The notes under the pieces are model-generated. The model was given only the letters and a program-made list of their open reading frames with translations. It was not told where the DNA came from and made no database searches. Shown one piece after another: positions 32,510 to 42,155 of a stretch of 64,000 nucleotides of DNA. Position numbers and translations under genes: made by a program. The stretch is taken from contig OX459104.1 in assembly GCA_949775045.1 (NCBI GenBank), positions 7,853,427-7,917,426 of the forward strand, in the 5' to 3' direction. The first letter of the stretch is position 1; every line of letters begins with the position of its first letter. Source of the stretch: Metridium senile (taxonomy: Eukaryota; Cnidaria; Anthozoa; Actiniaria; Metridiidae).

Positions 32510-33225
32510 TAAGGTTACAGTCCACGTTCGCGGTGTGCTTTCACATGCTCTCAGTTAAAAGTGTGTTTACCGCGTCATTTTACAATAATAATAGACATAT
32601 TATATATCATTTAAAGCTTATATAACAGAGAATAAGACTGTGTATGTTTTGTTATATACAACAATTTTCTGTAAGGTATGCTCTTCGAAAAACCTCAAAA
32701 TTAACCGCCTTCAATGCGAGTTTTTTAAAAACGTATAAGTCAAAAAGTTCATACTGCTTTGCTGTCATTTCTTCGTTATGTCAATCAACACATATTGGTC
32801 TTTAAAACCGTGTCCAGTTTTTTTGATAAAATGCTTAGTTTTAGAGTTATGGCCCATTTTGTTATTTAACTTGAAGTTTTAACAATGAGTCGACTTTGAA
32901 ACACATTTATTCAAGAACGTAGCATTTTATCGAAAAAACTGGACACGGTTTTGAACACATGTATGTGCTGATTGACATAATGCAGAAATGACGGCAAAGT
33001 AGTAGGAACTTTTGGACTTATACTTTTTTTAATGAAAGCGTTCGATTTTGAGGTTTTTCGTGGAGCATTGGTTAAAGATATTCTTTTTCTTACAAAAACT
33101 TACATAGTCTTATTCTCTGTTATATAAGCTTGAAAATGATATATGCTTTGTCTATCTTTATTGTTAAGTGACGCGCTAAGCAATTTTTAACTGAGAGCAC
33201 CCCGCGAAGGTGGACTGTAACCTTA
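32510..33225. mobile_element. 716-bp fold-back element inserted at the edge of the satellite
   Basis: The left end TAAGGTTACAGTCCACGTTC and the right end, ending CTGTAACCTTA, are inverted. The arms pair over about 330 bp (TGTCCAGTTTTTTTGATAAAA near the centre matches its inverse). The equivalent site after gene 3 (16241) reads straight through from CCTTTGAAACGTCTTA into the satellite, so the insertion is younger than the unit duplication. Confidence 0.85.
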
Positions 33226-34492
33226 AGTTAGAAAACAATTGATGTAATAATGTACGATACTAGTGGTTAGACAAGTGCATGTGGACTGCGTCGATGTTTC
33301 TTAGAAGACAATTGATGTAATAATGTACGATACTAGTGGTTAGACAAGTGTGGAGTGCGTCCGTGTTTCTTAGAAAACAATTGATGTAATAATGTACTAT
33401 AACTAGTGGTTAGACAAGTGTGGAGTGCATCCATGTTTCTTAGAAAACAATTGATGTAATAATGTACGATACTAGTGGTTAGACAAGTGTGAAGTGCGTC
33501 CGTGTTTCTTAGAAAACAATTGATGTAATAATGTACGATAACTAGTGGTTAGACAAGTGTGGAGTGCGTCCATGTTTCTTAGAAAACAATTGATGTAATA
33601 ATGTACGATAACTAGTGGTTAGACAAGTGTGGAGTGCATCCATGTTTCTTAGAAAACAATTGATGTAATAATGTACGATACTAGTGGTTAGACAAGTGTG
33701 AAGTGCGTCCGTGTTTCTTAGAAAACAATTGATGTAATAATGTACGATAACTAGTGGTTAGACAAGTGTGGAGTGCATCCATGTTTCTTAGAAAACAATT
33801 GATGTAATAATGTACGATAACTAGTGGTTAGACAAGTGTGGAGTGCATCCATGTTTCTTAGAAAACAATTGATGTAATAATGTACGATACTAGTGGTTAG
33901 ACAAGTGTGAAGTGCGTCCGTGTTTCTTAGAAAACAATTGATGTAATAATGTACGATAACTAGTGGTTAGACAAGTGTGGAGTGCATCCATGTTTCTTAG
34001 AAAACAATTGATGTAATAATGTACGATAACTAGTGGTTAGACAAGTGTGGAGTGCATCCATGTTTCTTAGAAAACAATTGATGTAATAATGTACGATACT
34101 AGTGGTTAGACAAGTGTGAAGTGCGTCCGTGTTTCTTAGAAAACAATTGATGTAATAATGTACGATAACTAGTGGTTAGACAAGTGTGGAGTGCATCCAT
34201 GTTTCTTAGAAAACAATTGATGTAATAATGTACGATAACTAGTGGTTAGACAAGTGTGGAGTGCGTCCATGTTTCTTAGAAAACAATTGATGTAATAATG
34301 TACGATACTAGTGGTTAGACAAGTGTGGACTGCGTCCGTGTTTCTTAGAAAACAATTGATATAATAATGTACGATAACTAGTGGTTAGACAAGTGTGGAC
34401 TGCGTCGATGTTTCTTAGAAAACAATTGATGTAATAATGTACGATAACTAGTGGTGAGACAAGTGTGGACTGCGTCGATGTTTCCAAGAAAA
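33226..34492. repeat. 69/70-bp satellite array, ~18 copies, with 209-bp higher-order repeat
   Basis: Monomers are as in the array at 16.2 kb. The 69-bp variant (GATACTAG with GTGAAGTGCGTCCGTG) recurs at 33468, 33677, 33886, 34095 and 34304, exactly 209 bp apart. Each is followed by two 70-bp units (GATAACTAG). The array lies between the 3' flank of gene 7 and the 5' flank of gene 8. Confidence 0.97.
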
Positions 34493-35098
34493 TAATTGTA
34501 TTAAAAATGTATGATAACTGTTTTGAAAATCATCATAGTCTGCTCTGTTGTCATGTTTCTAAAGAAACAATTGCAGTAAAAAGTTACTATATTTGAATGT
34601 TCTAATCTAATGGGTTTTTTAATAATTTAAATTGAATCAGTGTTTCTAAGTAAACAATTGGATTAAAGCAACGAAAAATAGCGGTTAAATTAGTTTGAAC
34701 TGCTTGCGTCAATGTCTGCATGCGTCAGTGTTTGTGTACTGAAGAGATTAATCGAAGGGTTTCAAGTGCAGTTTGAAAGCATTATAACAAGTGCATGTTA
34801 AAAAGCCATCTGGCGGGTGCAATTTAAAAATCTTGATTCTAGCTATTCTGCACAAGTGATATGTTTTCAAACTGTACAAGAATCCATTTGTTTTTCTTTT
34901 AGTATAAATACACAGTTGATTTTGTAAAAAGACACCTTCGGCTTCAAACAAAAATTATTAATTATTTAGTATTTCTAAAGGCGCGCAAAACGCTGTAGGT
35001 GATTATTGAAAAAAGCCCGAAGTTTGCGAACCAATCAGCTAGCGCGATTTTCTAAAATCACCTGCGTTATTATAGCTAGGTCATTACACTTAAAGTAA

Positions 35099-35345
35099 TT
35101 ACAGTGCGACTACTGGGTCCACAAAAACATAATTATCCAATCACGATCGACAATATAAACAATAGAATCCCTACAGATGTTTGACTTTTTTGCTTAAAAT
35201 GCTAATAGTTTTTATTACATGTGAACAGAATAGATCAAGATTGAATAAGAAACATCTTATTCTGTGAGAAACCTCTACAATATTTCTCACAAACTATCTT
35301 GAAATTTGTTTGGGTGCAATCACTGGTTTCAGTCGTCGCACTGTA
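35099..35345. mobile_element. MITE, TTACAGTGCGAC family, 5' of GPCR gene 8
   Basis: The left end is TTACAGTGCGACTACTGG; the right end is TTTCAGTCGTCGCACTGTAA. Confidence 0.8.
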
Positions 35346-35608
35346 AATACTGGAAAGAACTTAGCAGAGTTTATAGAAACTGTTTCATTTGTCAGTTTGT
35401 AGCACCTGTCCATCCAAAGTGAGCGAAAATCACTTCACAGAACTGCAAAAGAAAACAGGAAAAGCACCAATAATTAACGTTGGTTTCTTCAGCTAGAAGT
35501 TAAATAATCTCCCAGGAAGCCGAGGTGCGCTTTTCTCCGTTTTTCGGGTATATTTAAAGCCACTCAAAGCTACACAGATTGGAAAGACGTCGAACCAAGT
35601 GTGAGGTC

Positions 35609-35676
35609 ACTGGGATTCGAGTTCGGGACCTCTCACTCCGAAACTTAGCACCGCGCTAACCATCTGACCAACAAAG
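35609..35676 (-). other. tRNA-like sequence antisense to GPCR gene 8
   Basis: The inverse strand reads TTGGTCAGATGGTTAGCGCG, then AGGTCCCGAACTCGAATCCC. This is the best-preserved B-box side in the cluster. The anticodon stem does not pair, so a working tRNA is unlikely. Confidence 0.5.
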
Positions 35677-35712
35677 TTTCTTGTAGTAGCTTACGGAAGT
35701 GTAATAAGCACA

Positions 35713-36753
35713 ATGAATGCAAGCGAATACTGCAGGCAACAGCCTTTGATGCATCCGCATTATTTTATTGTAAAACACATTGATATATTAAGGGTGCCTA
35801 TAATTGCAATGATATGCCTACATGTATGTGTGTCTATCCTTGCAACATTTGGAAACGCTCTCATCATCGTCGCCATCTTGAAATCACCCAATCTACATAA
35901 ACCCTCCTATTTGTTGATCACAAGCATGTCGTTCGCTGATTTTCTTGTTGGTACAGTGATTAGTGGTATTGCCATTGCAAAATTGACGTTCTATCTGCAG
36001 ATAAGTATGGATGATATTTGCAGTACTAGTAATGCGTTCGATACATTAGGAGTATATCTGACTGCGATGTCTTTAGTCATGTCATTATTGATAAGTATCG
36101 ACAGATATTTGGCTCTTACTCTCAAGCAACGTTACAGATTGATTGTCACTAGAAGAAGAGTTATTGGAATAGTCCTGTTGGCGTGGATTCTTGTGCTTTT
36201 GTTTACGTTTACGGTGTTGAACGTCGAGAAACTCTTCATATATTATCTGATCATAATCGGAATTTTGGGATTTCTGGCCCTGTTTATGACCTGCGTTTTC
36301 TACGTCAAGTCTTTCAACGCTCTCCATCGTTACACATCACAAGTACACGCCCAGCAACCCGACCCATCACAAGTACACGCCCAGCAACCCAACTCATCAC
36401 AAGTACACGCCCAGCAAACCAACCCATCACAAGTACTCGCCCAGCAACCCAACTCATCACAAGTACACGCCCACCAACCCAACTCATCACGCGACAACTT
36501 TGATGTTGTCAAGTACAAGAAATCCTTGAACACAATGGTGATTATTATGGGATGGTTACTCCTTTGTTATATACCAATGTTGTGTGCAATCTTATTTATT
36601 AATACAATAACTAAGGCATCTTCTCTTTTCATGTTATTTTCACTATTTATCTTTTGCATAAACTCATGTACGAATCCTGTCATTTATGTCGTAAGATTTA
36701 CAGATCTTCGTCATGCATGTCGACAAGTTCTGAAAGAGGTGATTGGCCGTTAA
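35713..36753 (+). CDS. Class A GPCR, cluster gene 8 (5 ICL3 repeats)
   Basis: 346 residues, single exon, start MNASEYCRQQPLMHPHYF. The ICL3 array (36340-36489) has five units, with private variants QVLAQQ and HQPNSS. DRY, CYIP and NSCTNPVIY are intact. In helix 3 the usual AMCFVMSLLIS is AMSLVMSLLIS. Body residues are closest to genes 4 and 6 (LGVYLTAM) but the C-terminus (KEVIGR) is as in gene 7, suggesting mixed ancestry. It is the last receptor of the cluster. Confidence 0.92.
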   Translation: MNASEYCRQQPLMHPHYFIVKHIDILRVPIIAMICLHVCVSILATFGNALIIVAILKSPNLHKPSYLLITSMSFADFLVGTVISGIAIAKLTFYLQISMDDICSTSNAFDTLGVYLTAMSLVMSLLISIDRYLALTLKQRYRLIVTRRRVIGIVLLAWILVLLFTFTVLNVEKLFIYYLIIIGILGFLALFMTCVFYVKSFNALHRYTSQVHAQQPDPSQVHAQQPNSSQVHAQQTNPSQVLAQQPNSSQVHAHQPNSSRDNFDVVKYKKSLNTMVIIMGWLLLCYIPMLCAILFINTITKASSLFMLFSLFIFCINSCTNPVIYVVRFTDLRHACRQVLKEVIGR

Positions 36754-36947
36754 AGACAACGTCAGAAAATAGAAGTAAAGGTTATATACCGGGGCAAAGC
36801 TAAGGGTTGATATATCTCATATCCACTCAGGTATTCACTTATTTCAAAAAGGGTGGACACGGCGAACGTCGATTGCACGACCGTAAGGAATTGTGGTTAC
36901 GCATGCAACATATTCTAGCGTTTTTTCTGTATTGCTAAGCACAGTTT

Positions 36948-37316
36948 CATCAATTTGTAAGGTCTTCTTTACTATATGGGGCTCGTGTCATCAATTTGTA
37001 AGGGTTTCTTTACTATATGGGGCTCGTGTCATAAATTTGTAAGGATTTCTTTACTTTATGGGGCTCGTGTCATCAATTTGTAAGGGTTTCTTTACTATAT
37101 GGGGCACGTGTCATCAATTTGTAAGGTCTTCTTTACTATATGGGGCACGTGTCATCAATTCGTAAGGTCTTCTTTACTATATGGGGCTCATGTCATCAAT
37201 TTGTAAGGTCTTCTTTACTATATGGGGCTCGTGTCATCAATTTGTAAGGTCTTCTTTACTATATGGGGCTCGTGTCATCAATTTGCAAGGTCTTCTTTAC
37301 TATATTGGGCTCGTGT
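36948..37316. repeat. 41-bp tandem repeat, 9 copies, 3' of GPCR gene 8
   Basis: The unit runs from CATCAATTTGTAAGGTCTTC to TTTACTATATGGGGCTCGTGT. The same segment occurs once after genes 3, 5 and 7, so it was amplified only in unit 8. Confidence 0.95.
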
Positions 37317-37448
37317 CGTGCAGAAAATTCGTTTTCTGCCTCACAAGATGTATATAAAAAATAAATATCAAAGACCCACAATTCCTTTTGGTCGTACACG
37401 CAATCGCATTCACCTTTCACTCCGTGAACCTTTACTGAAATACGTATA

Positions 37449-37708
37449 TACACCTATTTCAATTAACGTTGTCCATCTGGAATGGTTGATCTGAGACCGA
37501 TAGGAATTATGGGAGCTTGTTAAACTGCAAATGCACTATTGTAATCACGCTTGAATATTAATGTTTACTTCTGAAATACTGTTATCTGTAATTCAGCACC
37601 ATTCAAGTGTGATTAAAACAATGTATTTGAAATTTAATGAACTCCCACAATTCCTATCGGTCTCAGATCAACCATTCCAGATGGACAACGTTAATTGAAA
37701 TAGGTGTA
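37449..37708. mobile_element. MITE, TACACCTATTTCAA family, copy A
   Basis: The left end TACACCTATTTCAATTAACG and right end CGTTAATTGAAATAGGTGTA are perfect inverses, with pairing continuing through GGTTGATCTGAGACCGATAG. A near-identical copy is in NUP50 intron 5 (54.5 kb). Confidence 0.9.
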
Positions 37709-37957
37709 CACCTATTTCAAAAAACGTTGTCAGAAGGAGATCTGAATCTGCAATCTGAGACTGAAATGAATAGGTCCTGTTTTTTTGCGCTTTACACCTT
37801 CAGATTTATATTTACCATCGCCATATATCCGAAGCCAGAAAGTGCAGGCAAACGAATTTTTAATGAGACAAAACTGCCGTACCCCAGAATTCATTTTGGT
37901 CTCAGATTGCAGATTCAGATCTCGATCCCTCTGACAACATTTTTTGAAATAGGTGTA
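37707..37957. mobile_element. MITE, TACACCTATTTCAA family, copy B
   Basis: It abuts copy A and shares a TA. The ends are TACACCTATTTCAAAAAACG and TTTTTTGAAATAGGTGTA. The interior differs from copy A (GAATCTGCAATCTGAGAC and its inverse), so it is a different subfamily with the same termini. Confidence 0.9.
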
Positions 37958-38044
37958 CACTAGTTTCGAGTGGCATACCGTGGAATATCTCACGAGTCAC
38001 TGTTTTCTTTTCTTTTTTTTAATTTTAATTTTCAGTATTTTTTG

Positions 38045-39934
38045 TGCTATTTATAAAATACTGAATATCAATTAGGTGCTATTAAATACTGAATATCAAT
38101 TAGGTGCTATAGAATACTGAATATAAATTAGGTGCTATAAAATACTGAATATCAATTAGGTGCTTTAAAATACTGAATATCAATTAGGTGCTATAAAATA
38201 CTGAAGATCAATTAGGTGCTATAAAATACTGAATATCAATTAGGTGCTATAAAATACTGAATATCAATTAGGTGCTATAAAATACTGAATACCAATTAGG
38301 TGCTATAAAATACTGAATATCAATTAGGTGCTATAAAATACTGAATAGCAATTAGATGCTATAAAATACTGAATACCAATTAAGTGCTATAAAATACTGA
38401 ATATCAATTAGGTGCTATAAAATACTGAATATCAATTAGGTGCTATAAAATACTGAATATCAATTAAGTGCTATAAAATACTGAATATCAATTAGGTGCT
38501 ATAAAATACTGAATACCAATTAAGTGCTATAAAATACTGAATATCAATTAGGTGCTATAAAATACTGAATATCAATTAAGTGCTATAAAATACTGAATAT
38601 CAATTAGGTGCTATAAAATACTGAATACCAATTAAGTGCTATAAAATACTGAATATCAATTAGGTGCTATAAAATACTGAATATCAATTAAGTGCTATAA
38701 AATACTGAATATCAATTAGGTGCTATAAAATACTGAATATCAATTAGGTGCTATAAAATACTGAATATCAATTAGGTGCTATAAAATACTGAATATCAAT
38801 TAGGTGCTATAAAATACTGAATATCAATTAGGTGCTATAAAATACTGAATGTCAATTAGGTGCTATAAAATACTGAATGTCAATTAGGTGCTATAAAATA
38901 CTGAATATCAATTAGGTGCTATAAAATACTGAATATCAATTAGGTGCTATAAAATACTGAATATCAATTAAGTGCTATAAAATACTGAATATCAATTAGG
39001 TGCTATAAAATACTGAATACCAATTAAGTGCTATAAAATACTGAATATCAATTAGGTGCTATAAAATACTGAATATCAATTAAGTGCTATAAAATACTGA
39101 ATATCAATTAGGTGCTATAAAATACTGAATACCAATTAAGTGCTATAAAATACTGAATATCAATTAGGTGCTATAAAATACTGAATATCAATTAAGTGCT
39201 ATAAAATACTGAATATCAATTAGGTGCTATAAAATACTGAATATCAATTAGGTGCTATAAAATACTGAATATCAATTAGGTGCTATAAAATACTGAATAT
39301 CAATTAGGTGCTATAAAATACTGAATATCAATTAGGTGCTATAAAATACTGAATGTCAATTAGGTGCTATAAAATACTGAATGTCAATTAGGTGCTATAA
39401 AATACTGAATGTCAATTAGGTGCTATAAAATACTGAATGTCAATTAGGTGCTTTAAAATACTGAATGTCAATTAGGTGCTATAAAATACTGAATATCACT
39501 TAGGTGCTATAAAATACTGAATATCAATTAGGTGCTATAAAATACTGAATATCAATTAGGTGCTATAAAATACTGAATGTCAATTAGGTGCTATAAAATA
39601 CTGAATATCAATTAGGTGCTATAAAATACTGAATGTCAATTAGGTGCTATAAAATACTGAATGTCAATTAGGTGCTTTAAAATACTGAATGTCAATTAGG
39701 TGCTATAAAATACTGAATATCACTTAGGTGCTATAAAATACTGAATATCACTTAGGTGTTATAAAATACGGAATATCACTTAGGTGTTATAAAATACGGA
39801 ATATCACTTAGGTGTTATAAAATACGGAATATCACTTAGGTGCTATAAAATACTGAATATCAATTAGGTGCTATAAAATACTGAATATCACTTATAGGTG
39901 TTATAAAATACGGAATATCACTTAGGTGCTATAC
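38045..39934. repeat. 28-bp satellite, ~67 copies
   Basis: The unit is TGCTATAAAATACTGAATAT plus CAATTAGG. Variants (ACCAATTAAG, GTCAATTAGG, ATCACTTAGG with TACGG) are arranged in blocks. The ACCAATTAAG variant at 38515 and 38627 recurs at 39019 and 39131, exactly 504 bp (18 units) later, marking an internal segment duplication. The flanks match a short stretch after gene 5 (22540-22600) that has no array. Confidence 0.98.
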
Positions 39935-40011
39935 AGGGGGTGCTTACTACTACTGTATGCACACGAGCCTTTAGGCAAGAAAAATTGAAATACAGCTTCA
40001 TACGTATTTTA

Positions 40012-40017
40012 AATAAA
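40012..40017 (+). promoter_or_regulatory. Candidate polyadenylation signal, plus strand, after the 28-bp satellite
   Basis: AATAAA in the block conserved with 22636 after gene 5. If used by gene 8, the 3' UTR would span the whole satellite. Confidence 0.3.
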
Positions 40018-40076
40018 GCTTATTTGCTTAAAAATGATTGAGTTTTTTCATTTATTTGTACTTGTTTGTTTGTTTG

Positions 40077-42155
40077 TTAATTAATTGTTTTTCTATCTTT
40101 AATACATTTATTGGATTTCTTATTAGTTGCTGTCCGTGTAGATGTCTTCTTTAACTTTCTCTCCACAGCTTTGCAGAAGGTTTTCTTACTAGTTGCTTTC
40201 CGTGTAGATGTCTTCTTTATCGTTCTCTCCACAGCCTTACAGACATCTCGAATATGTTTATTTAGGTAGGTTTTTCTCTTCACTCGAATTCCACAATACG
40301 GACATTGATGCTTTCTTTCACCAGAATGCTTGATAATATGGTTTTTGAGAGTGTTATGCTGTGCAAATCCAATTCCACAGATATGGCACTTGTATGGCTT
40401 TTCTCCGGTATGTGTCCTTATGTGGTCAGTGAGTATGCATTTTTTCGTGAACGCTTTCTCACAATACGAACACTCAAATGGCCTCTCTCCGGTATGTGTT
40501 CTAAGATGATTATTCAAATAGGATTTTTTATTGAAAGAACTTTCGCAGAAGGTGCATTTGAATTTTCTAACCCCCAAGTGTATTTTTAGATGAGAGTTGA
40601 TCGAGCCTCGAGTCTTGTATGTTTTGCTACAAAGATGACATTGAAATTCTCTGTAATCGGGGTGTAGTTGCTTTATATGCTCATCTCGATCACTCATCCT
40701 TTGAAATGATTTTCCACAGTGACATTCAAATGGCATTTCTCCGGTATGCTTCGCCAAGTGTTTGGTATATCCACAAAGGGTTTCATAAGACCTTTTACAG
40801 TATGAACACGGATAGGGTTTCGTGTCTACTTTTCGTTTCTTCTCACGAATTCGAAGACTATTTCCATCTTGAACTAGGAAATCTTCTTCAGCGGCTTTCC
40901 GTTTGTTGATAGTCCGGCTGAACGGTGATGCAGAGCGTTTTACGTTAGTTGTAGACAGATTCCTTCTCTTTTGAAGATAGATACTGTTTTCAGCGCTCAG
41001 TAGTGAACGTTTATGCCCCTTTTCGTGAGCTTTATGAGCTATGTTGTGCTTGAAAGGTCTTTTGCAGTAAGTACATGCATATTTCTTCTGTATAACATTG
41101 TCTTCGAATGCAGAAATATCGGACGCCATACAAAGAGCGTTGCTTTGAACGCAACTGTTGTCTCCTTCACATCTTTGTAACATCTGATATGATGTTTCAA
41201 CTCTCTGAAGTTTATCATTATGATCACCATCATCATTATTATCGCCATCATCATTAGTTTGATCATCAATATTACCACTAACATTACCATCAGCCACATC
41301 AACATCATCATTATCTTCACCATCATTAACATCACCGCCACCACAATCAGCATTACGACCATCATTAACATTATCAGCAACATCTTTATCACCACCACCC
41401 CCACTATCAACATTATGATCATCACCACCACCATCTTCATCATCATCCACATTATGATCACCGCCACCACCACCACCAACATCATCATCAACATTATGAT
41501 CATCACCACCACCACCACCACCACCACCATCATCATCAACATTATGATCATCATCATCACCACCACCACCAACAACATGATCATCAACATTATGATCATC
41601 ACCACCACCAACATCATCATCAACATTATGATCATCACCATCACCACCACCACCACCAACATGATCATCAACATTATGATCATCACCACCACCAACATCA
41701 TCATCAACATTATGATCATCACCATCAACAACAACACCAACACCATCATCATCAGTTTTCCATTTTTTCCTTCGCGCTCTGACAAATCGTTTCAGTGGCT
41801 TCACATCAACATCAACTACACATTCCTCAATCTTGATTGTTTGTTCAATTTGCAGTTCAACTTTCCCAGTTTCTAGTTGTTTCATCGTCTTTACATCATC
41901 ATCTTCACAAGACTTTTCTTTCTGAGCCTTCTTCAATGTACAATGTCTTAACTCATATCGTTTTGTTGGCTTCACATCATACAACTCCTTTTCCAACTCC
42001 AATTCTGGACTTTCTCTCTTTATTCTTTTGCCCCTAACCGCAGCTAAGCTCTGGAGCATTGTCCCAACCTCTGACCATTTTTTCAATCTTCTTTCAAAAG
42101 TTTCGTCCTCGATGCCAGCCTCAGTTGTCCTTTGGTCCATTCTAATTTTCCACAA
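40077..42155 (-). CDS. C2H2 zinc finger protein with acidic HNVDD repeats
   Basis: 692 residues, single exon as seen. Residues 1-134 are charged, with a basic RARRKKWK stretch near 126-133. Residues ~135-310 are a low-complexity acidic region built on DDHNVDDDVGGG, about nine copies, followed by NDDGDNNDD-type sequence. Eight C2H2 fingers follow: 359-381 (isolated), 448-470, 476-498 (ECHC, one residue between the cysteines), 504-526, 532-554, 560-582, 588-610, and a degenerate last one at 616-639 ending in Cys. Linkers TGERP and TGEKP separate the later fingers, as in DNA-binding arrays. The tail repeats KAVERxxKKTSTRxAT. It is probably a nuclear transcription factor; the target is unknown and I recognise no ortholog. 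A minus-strand AATAAA lies about 25 bp after the stop. Confidence 0.9.
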   Translation of the reverse strand: MWKIRMDQRTTEAGIEDETFERRLKKWSEVGTMLQSLAAVRGKRIKRESPELELEKELYDVKPTKRYELRHCTLKKAQKEKSCEDDDVKTMKQLETGKVELQIEQTIKIEECVVDVDVKPLKRFVRARRKKWKTDDDGVGVVVDGDDHNVDDDVGGGDDHNVDDHVGGGGGDGDDHNVDDDVGGGDDHNVDDHVVGGGGDDDDHNVDDDGGGGGGGGDDHNVDDDVGGGGGGDHNVDDDEDGGGDDHNVDSGGGGDKDVADNVNDGRNADCGGGDVNDGEDNDDVDVADGNVSGNIDDQTNDDGDNNDDGDHNDKLQRVETSYQMLQRCEGDNSCVQSNALCMASDISAFEDNVIQKKYACTYCKRPFKHNIAHKAHEKGHKRSLLSAENSIYLQKRRNLSTTNVKRSASPFSRTINKRKAAEEDFLVQDGNSLRIREKKRKVDTKPYPCSYCKRSYETLCGYTKHLAKHTGEMPFECHCGKSFQRMSDRDEHIKQLHPDYREFQCHLCSKTYKTRGSINSHLKIHLGVRKFKCTFCESSFNKKSYLNNHLRTHTGERPFECSYCEKAFTKKCILTDHIRTHTGEKPYKCHICGIGFAQHNTLKNHIIKHSGERKHQCPYCGIRVKRKTYLNKHIRDVCKAVERTIKKTSTRKATSKKTFCKAVERKLKKTSTRTATNKKSNKCIKDRKTIN

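Noticed and set aside
33226..34492. CRISPR array
   Set aside because: Units are contiguous 69/70-bp satellite monomers with no unique spacers, in eukaryotic DNA.
38045..39934. CRISPR or centromere core
   Set aside because: Head-to-tail 28-bp units without spacers; under 2 kb, so nothing supports a centromere.
41039..41876. Met/Ile/Thr-rich frames on both strands over the acidic region of the zinc finger gene
   Set aside because: Shadows of the ATC/CAC minisatellite inside a well-supported C2H2 gene.
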